A stretch of 59,739 bases of DNA, from assembly GCA_022825925.1 (NCBI GenBank), contig JAJDVW010000120.1, positions 1 through 59,739 of the forward strand, given 5' to 3'. Numbering within the stretch: position 1 is the stretch's first letter; each line of letters begins with the position of its first letter. The position numbers and the translations under genes were made by a program. The notes under the pieces were generated by a model. That model had not been told where the DNA came from and ran no database searches. It saw only the letters and a list, made by a program, of their open reading frames with translations. Shown here piece by piece: positions 56,857-59,739 of this stretch. Origin of the DNA: Pseudomonadales bacterium. Lineage in GTDB: Bacteria > Pseudomonadota > Gammaproteobacteria > Pseudomonadales > Azotimanducaceae.

Positions 56857-56898
56857 CCCGGGCCCCGCCGCGCCGTTCCATCTGTTAGCCTCGACGCC

Positions 56899-58071
56899 AT
56901 GAAAGAAGACATCGCCCGCTTCGTCGACGACCACGCGGACACCCTGCTCGGCGTGTCCCGCGAAATCCACGCGCACCCCGAACTCGCGTTCGAGGAGGTG
57001 CGCGCCAGCGCCCTGCTCGCCGACACCGCGGAGCGGTTCGGCATGCGGATCGAACGGGGCGCCTACGGGCTCGGCACCGCATTCGAAGGGCACTCGGGCG
57101 CGGAGGACGGGCCGAACGTGGCGGTGCTGGCCGAGTACGACGCCCTGCCCGGCATCGGACACGCCTGCGGCCACAACATCATCGCGACCGCGGCGCTCGG
57201 CGCGGCGCTGGCCCTCGACCACGTACGGGACCGCCTGCCCGGCCGCGTCACCTTCCTCGGCACGCCCGCCGAGGAGAAGGGCGGCGGCAAGGAGATCATG
57301 GCGCGCGCCGGGGCCTTCGAAGGGGTCGACGCCGCGTTGATGGTGCACCCCGCCGGCGTCAACCTCGCGACCATGCCGTGCATCTGCGTCGCCGAGGTGG
57401 AGGCCATCTACCACGGCAAGTCCGCGCACGCTTCCGCCATGCCGCACCGGGGCATCAACGCTCTCGACGGCCTGCTGCTCGCCTACCAGTCCATCTCCAA
57501 CCTCCGCCAGCACATCCGCGCCACCGAGCGCATCCACGGCATCGTGACCGACGGCGGCCAGGCGCCCAACATCGTGCCCGAGCGCGCCGCCGGGGATTTC
57601 TACGTGCGCGCGAAGGACGAGGAAGCCCTGGCCCAGCTCAAGCCCCGGGTGCAGGCCTGCTTCGAGGCGGGCGCGCGCGGGTCGGGGTGCGAGGTCGAGG
57701 TCCTCTGGGCGGACGTCGACTACCTGGACCTCAACACGAACGAACCGCTCGCCGACCGCTTCCAGCAGCATGCCGAAGGACTCGGCCGCACGTTCGAGCC
57801 CCTCGACCGCCAGAGTTTCGGCAGTGGCAGCACGGACATGGGCAACGTCAGCCACCGGGTGCCGTCCATCCATCCGATTTTGGCGGCGGCGCCTCCGCAC
57901 GTGGTGATCCACAACCCCGAGTTCGCCAGGTGGGCGGCCTCGGACATGGGCGACCGCGCGGCACTGGACGGCGCCAAGGCGCTGGCGCTGACGGCCGCGG
58001 ACTACCTGACGGAAGGCGGCTTGCGCTCGGCCGCCGCCCGCGCCTTCGAGGTCTCCAAGGGACTGGCCTGA
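56899..58071 (+). CDS. M20 family amidohydrolase (AbgB-like)
   Basis: 390-residue M20D peptidase/amidohydrolase: REIHAHPELAFEE, EYDALPGIGHACGHNII (metal site, His88, Cys90, His92), LGTPAEEKGGGKEIM and HGKSAHASAMP in the lid domain. The type resembles AbgB/p-aminobenzoyl-glutamate hydrolase and related amidases. It removes an acyl or amino-acid group from an amide. 42 nt after the acyl-CoA ligase and 18 nt before the cyclotransferase gene. Confidence 0.9.
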   Translation: MKEDIARFVDDHADTLLGVSREIHAHPELAFEEVRASALLADTAERFGMRIERGAYGLGTAFEGHSGAEDGPNVAVLAEYDALPGIGHACGHNIIATAALGAALALDHVRDRLPGRVTFLGTPAEEKGGGKEIMARAGAFEGVDAALMVHPAGVNLATMPCICVAEVEAIYHGKSAHASAMPHRGINALDGLLLAYQSISNLRQHIRATERIHGIVTDGGQAPNIVPERAAGDFYVRAKDEEALAQLKPRVQACFEAGARGSGCEVEVLWADVDYLDLNTNEPLADRFQQHAEGLGRTFEPLDRQSFGSGSTDMGNVSHRVPSIHPILAAAPPHVVIHNPEFARWAASDMGDRAALDGAKALALTAADYLTEGGLRSAAARAFEVSKGLA

Positions 58072-58089
58072 GACCGCCGTCCGCGGGAC

Positions 58090-58581
58090 ATGAAGTACTT
58101 CGCGTACGGCTCCAACATGTCCTCGAAGCGCCTGCGGGCGCGGACGCCGAGCGCCCGGCCCGTGGGGGTCCACGCCCTTCCCGGCTTCGCGCTGCGGTTC
58201 CACAAGGTCGGGAAGGACGGCTCCGGCAAGTGCGACGCGTTCCGCACCGGCGACTCTGCGGACCGCGTCGTCGGCGTCCTCTACGACCTCGATCCCGCGG
58301 ACGAGGCACCCCTCGACCGCGTTGAGGGACTCGGCTGGGGCTATCGCAAGGAACAGGTCGAGGTCGAGGGACCCGGCGGCAACATCGAGAGTGCCTTCAC
58401 CTACTGCGCGATCCGGATCGATGCGTCGCTGCGCCCATACTCCTGGTACCTGGAACACGTGCTCGCGGGCGCCAGGGAAGCGGGCCTGCCGGCGGAGTAC
58501 GTAGCCGAGCTGGAGCGGCAGGGCGCGACCCCCGACCCGTGCGCCGCGCGGGAACGCGCCGAACTCGCGATCCACGCCTGA
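58090..58581 (+). CDS. Gamma-glutamylcyclotransferase (GGCT family)
   Basis: 163 residues: FAYGSNMSSKRL gives the substrate-binding YGSNM loop at the N-terminus, LYDLDPADEAPLDRVEG holds the catalytic Glu79, and the C-terminal region ends in a long helix. This family converts gamma-glutamyl-amino acids to 5-oxoproline. Intact. It is followed 10 nt later by a ChaC-type gene of different family, suggesting gamma-glutamyl peptide turnover. Confidence 0.88.
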   Translation: MKYFAYGSNMSSKRLRARTPSARPVGVHALPGFALRFHKVGKDGSGKCDAFRTGDSADRVVGVLYDLDPADEAPLDRVEGLGWGYRKEQVEVEGPGGNIESAFTYCAIRIDASLRPYSWYLEHVLAGAREAGLPAEYVAELERQGATPDPCAARERAELAIHA

Positions 58582-58591
58582 GCGTCGCGGC

Positions 58592-59131
58592 GTGGTTTCC
58601 GGGGCGGAGGACAGCCGTACGCAGGCACCCGTCTGGGTGTTCGGCTACGGTTCGCTCATCTGGCGTCCCGACTTCCCGTACCTCGACCGCCGGCCCGCAA
58701 CGCTCGCCGGCTGGGCGCGCAGGTTCTGGCAGGGGTCCCACGACCACCGCGGCGTGCCCGACGCCCCCGGACGCGTCGTCACCCTCGTCCCGGCGCCCGA
58801 AGAAACCTGCATCGGCATGGCCTACCGCATCGAGCACACCGTCTTCGACCACCTCGACTACCGCGAGAAGAACGGCTACGAACGGGTGGCGGTCTCGCTG
58901 ACCCTGGACGACGCCGACGTCGTCGCGGGCGCGGTCTACATCGCCCCGATCGGCAATCACGCCTTCCTCGGCGACGCCCCCATCGAGGAGATGGCCCGCC
59001 AGATCCGCCGCTCCGCGGGACCGAGCGGAGAGAACGTCGACTACCTGGTCGAACTGGCCGACGCGCTACGCGGACTGGGCGCCCACGACGCCCACGTATT
59101 CGCGCTGGAAGCGGCGGTGCTCGCCCGCTAA
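58592..59131 (+). CDS. ChaC-type glutathione gamma-glutamylcyclotransferase
   Basis: 179 residues from a GTG at 58592: VWVFGYGSLIWRP (substrate loop) and HLDYREKNGYERV with catalytic Glu92 are the ChaC signature; GYGSLIW separates it from the preceding GGCT. ChaC enzymes cut reduced glutathione into 5-oxoproline and Cys-Gly. Only 10 nt from the GGCT gene, so likely co-transcribed. ATG starts further in would delete the substrate loop. Confidence 0.9.
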   Translation: MVSGAEDSRTQAPVWVFGYGSLIWRPDFPYLDRRPATLAGWARRFWQGSHDHRGVPDAPGRVVTLVPAPEETCIGMAYRIEHTVFDHLDYREKNGYERVAVSLTLDDADVVAGAVYIAPIGNHAFLGDAPIEEMARQIRRSAGPSGENVDYLVELADALRGLGAHDAHVFALEAAVLAR

Positions 59132-59132
59132 C

Positions 59133-59147
59133 AACGGCAAAGCCGTT
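59133..59147 (+). terminator. Weak hairpin after the ChaC gene
   Basis: AACGGC/GCCGTT, a 6-bp stem with loop AAA, starts two nt after the ChaC stop codon. There is no T-run, so its terminator role is doubtful. Confidence 0.3.
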
Positions 59148-59176
59148 CCAGCACGGCGTTCCCCCGGTCGGGCCTG

Positions 59177-59272
59177 TCGGCGGGCGCCTACGCGATCCGC
59201 GCGTGCACGGTGAACGAGGAGGGCGCGTGCGGGGCCTGGAGCCCGCGTTCGAACGAGGTCGTCATCGACTGA
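59177..59272 (+). pseudogene. Fibronectin type III-like C-terminal scrap
   Basis: One frame reads LSAGAYAIRACTVNEEGACG then AWSPRSNEVVID and a stop at 59272. This matches the end of an Fn3 domain (x-Y-x-I-R-x-R-A-C.. GAWS). No upstream gene body remains. Too short for firm assignment; it could be a chance match. Confidence 0.3.
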
Positions 59273-59421
59273 CGGCGCGCCTCGCCCCGCCCCGGGGGAC
59301 GCGCGTGCGAGATCGCCCCATCCGCCGCGCGCCGTTCGCCCACGGGACTTGCGGCGATGGTCCATCGCGTACTCGCCCGCCCGTGCCTGATGCTATGCGG
59401 ACCCAAACCGGGACGCGGCGC

Positions 59422-59739
59422 ATGGCGGACGCGGTCAGCCACGACCAGAACTTCAAGAACCTCATCGTCGACTACCCGCGCGAGGCGCTGGCGTTCTTCG
59501 CCCCGGAGGAGGCGCCGCTGTCGGACGACGAGGCGAGCATCGTCCCGGTTCGCCAGGAGCAGCTCAAGGAGCGCCTGGGCGACCGCTTCCGGGAGCTGGA
59601 CGCGCCGCTGCTCGTCGAGTGGGCCGACGGCCGCGCCCCGATCGTGTTCGCGCTGGAGGCGGAGTCCGACGCGCGCCGCTTCTCGCCGCGCCGGCTGGCC
59701 CGCTACTGCCTGGACCTCGCCGACATGTTCGACACCGAC
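59422..59739 (+). CDS. Rpn-family PD-(D/E)XK nuclease, start only (cut by window end)
   Basis: An open frame reaches the window end. HDQNFKNLIVDYPREALAFF, VPVRQEQLKERLGDRFRELD and LLVEWADGRAPIVFALEAES match the N-terminal half of Rpn/PD-(D/E)XK nuclease-transposase-like proteins, where the acidic core follows. Start ATG at 59422 or the in-frame ATG at 59395. The rest lies outside the window. Rpn proteins are recombination-promoting nucleases of mobile DNA; the exact role is unknown. Confidence 0.75.
   Translation, partial: MADAVSHDQNFKNLIVDYPREALAFFAPEEAPLSDDEASIVPVRQEQLKERLGDRFRELDAPLLVEWADGRAPIVFALEAESDARRFSPRRLARYCLDLADMFDTD

Overview
The window is GC-rich DNA from a Gram-negative bacterium, most likely a gammaproteobacterium or close relative. 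This is inferred from a glycolate oxidase glcDEF operon, an alpha-2-macroglobulin/pbpC pair, a TonB-like protein, a lipoprotein FKBP, a DsbA-like protein and a class III (glutathione-dependent) alcohol dehydrogenase. No rRNA, complete tRNA or CRISPR array is visible. The metabolic content (three acyl-CoA ligases, two CaiB/BaiF CoA-transferases, two sulfatases, two LLM-class flavin oxidoreductases, a dimethylformamidase-like enzyme, a phosphotransferase and an amidohydrolase) suits a heterotroph degrading organic acids, amides and sulfate esters. Many small toxin-antitoxin (TA) loci and many broken genes suggest a host-associated or otherwise decaying genome.

Layout. 0.1-6.1 kb: enoyl-CoA hydratase remnant, CoA-transferase, PspC protein, acyl-CoA ligase, SCP2-like remnant, second acyl-CoA ligase. 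6.1-8.4 kb: TA island with an intact vapBC carrying two operator palindromes, an NTF2-like gene, a decayed abiE pair, and hicB with a gutted hicA. 8.5-13.6 kb: dihydroorotase divergent from glcDEF. 13.7-15.7 kb: TonB-like gene converging on a sulfatase. 15.9-24.1 kb: alpha-2-macroglobulin overlapping pbpC. 24.1-27.9 kb: mobile-element scar with a broken phage integrase, a truncated DUF3800 gene and, abutting it, a large fused PLD-nuclease/P-loop ATPase gene on the opposite strand. That gene is the best candidate for an undescribed defence system here. 27.9-31.2 kb: CoA-transferase, SCP2-like protein, FKBP, DsbA-like and glutaredoxin-like genes.

31.2-34.8 kb: phd-vapC, a recombination scar joining an rtcB start to an MmeI-like restriction-methylase remnant, an LLM oxidoreductase, and phd with a PIN toxin. 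34.8-40.0 kb: phosphotransferase divergent from an LLM oxidoreductase, a DUF4153-like membrane protein and an MFS transporter. 39.7-45.5 kb, minus strand: sulfatase, an ABC-permease/M1-type protein lacking its peptidase part, and a DUF3604 protein. 45.6-48.8 kb: dimethylformamidase-like protein, alpha/beta-hydrolase remnant, fitAB-like TA pair. 49.0-55.1 kb: aquaporin, amidohydrolase, class III alcohol dehydrogenase, SulP transporter, SEC-C protein. 55.3-59.7 kb: acyl-CoA ligase, M20 amidohydrolase, two different gamma-glutamylcyclotransferases, and the start of an Rpn-type nuclease cut by the window edge.

Working together: the CoA ligases and CoA-transferases activate organic acids. glcDEF feeds glycolate electrons into the membrane. 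Alpha-2-macroglobulin and PBP1C form the known envelope defence/repair pair. The gamma-glutamylcyclotransferases and glutathione-dependent alcohol dehydrogenase point to glutathione turnover and formaldehyde detoxification. Family assignments come from recognising motifs by eye; no database search was run.
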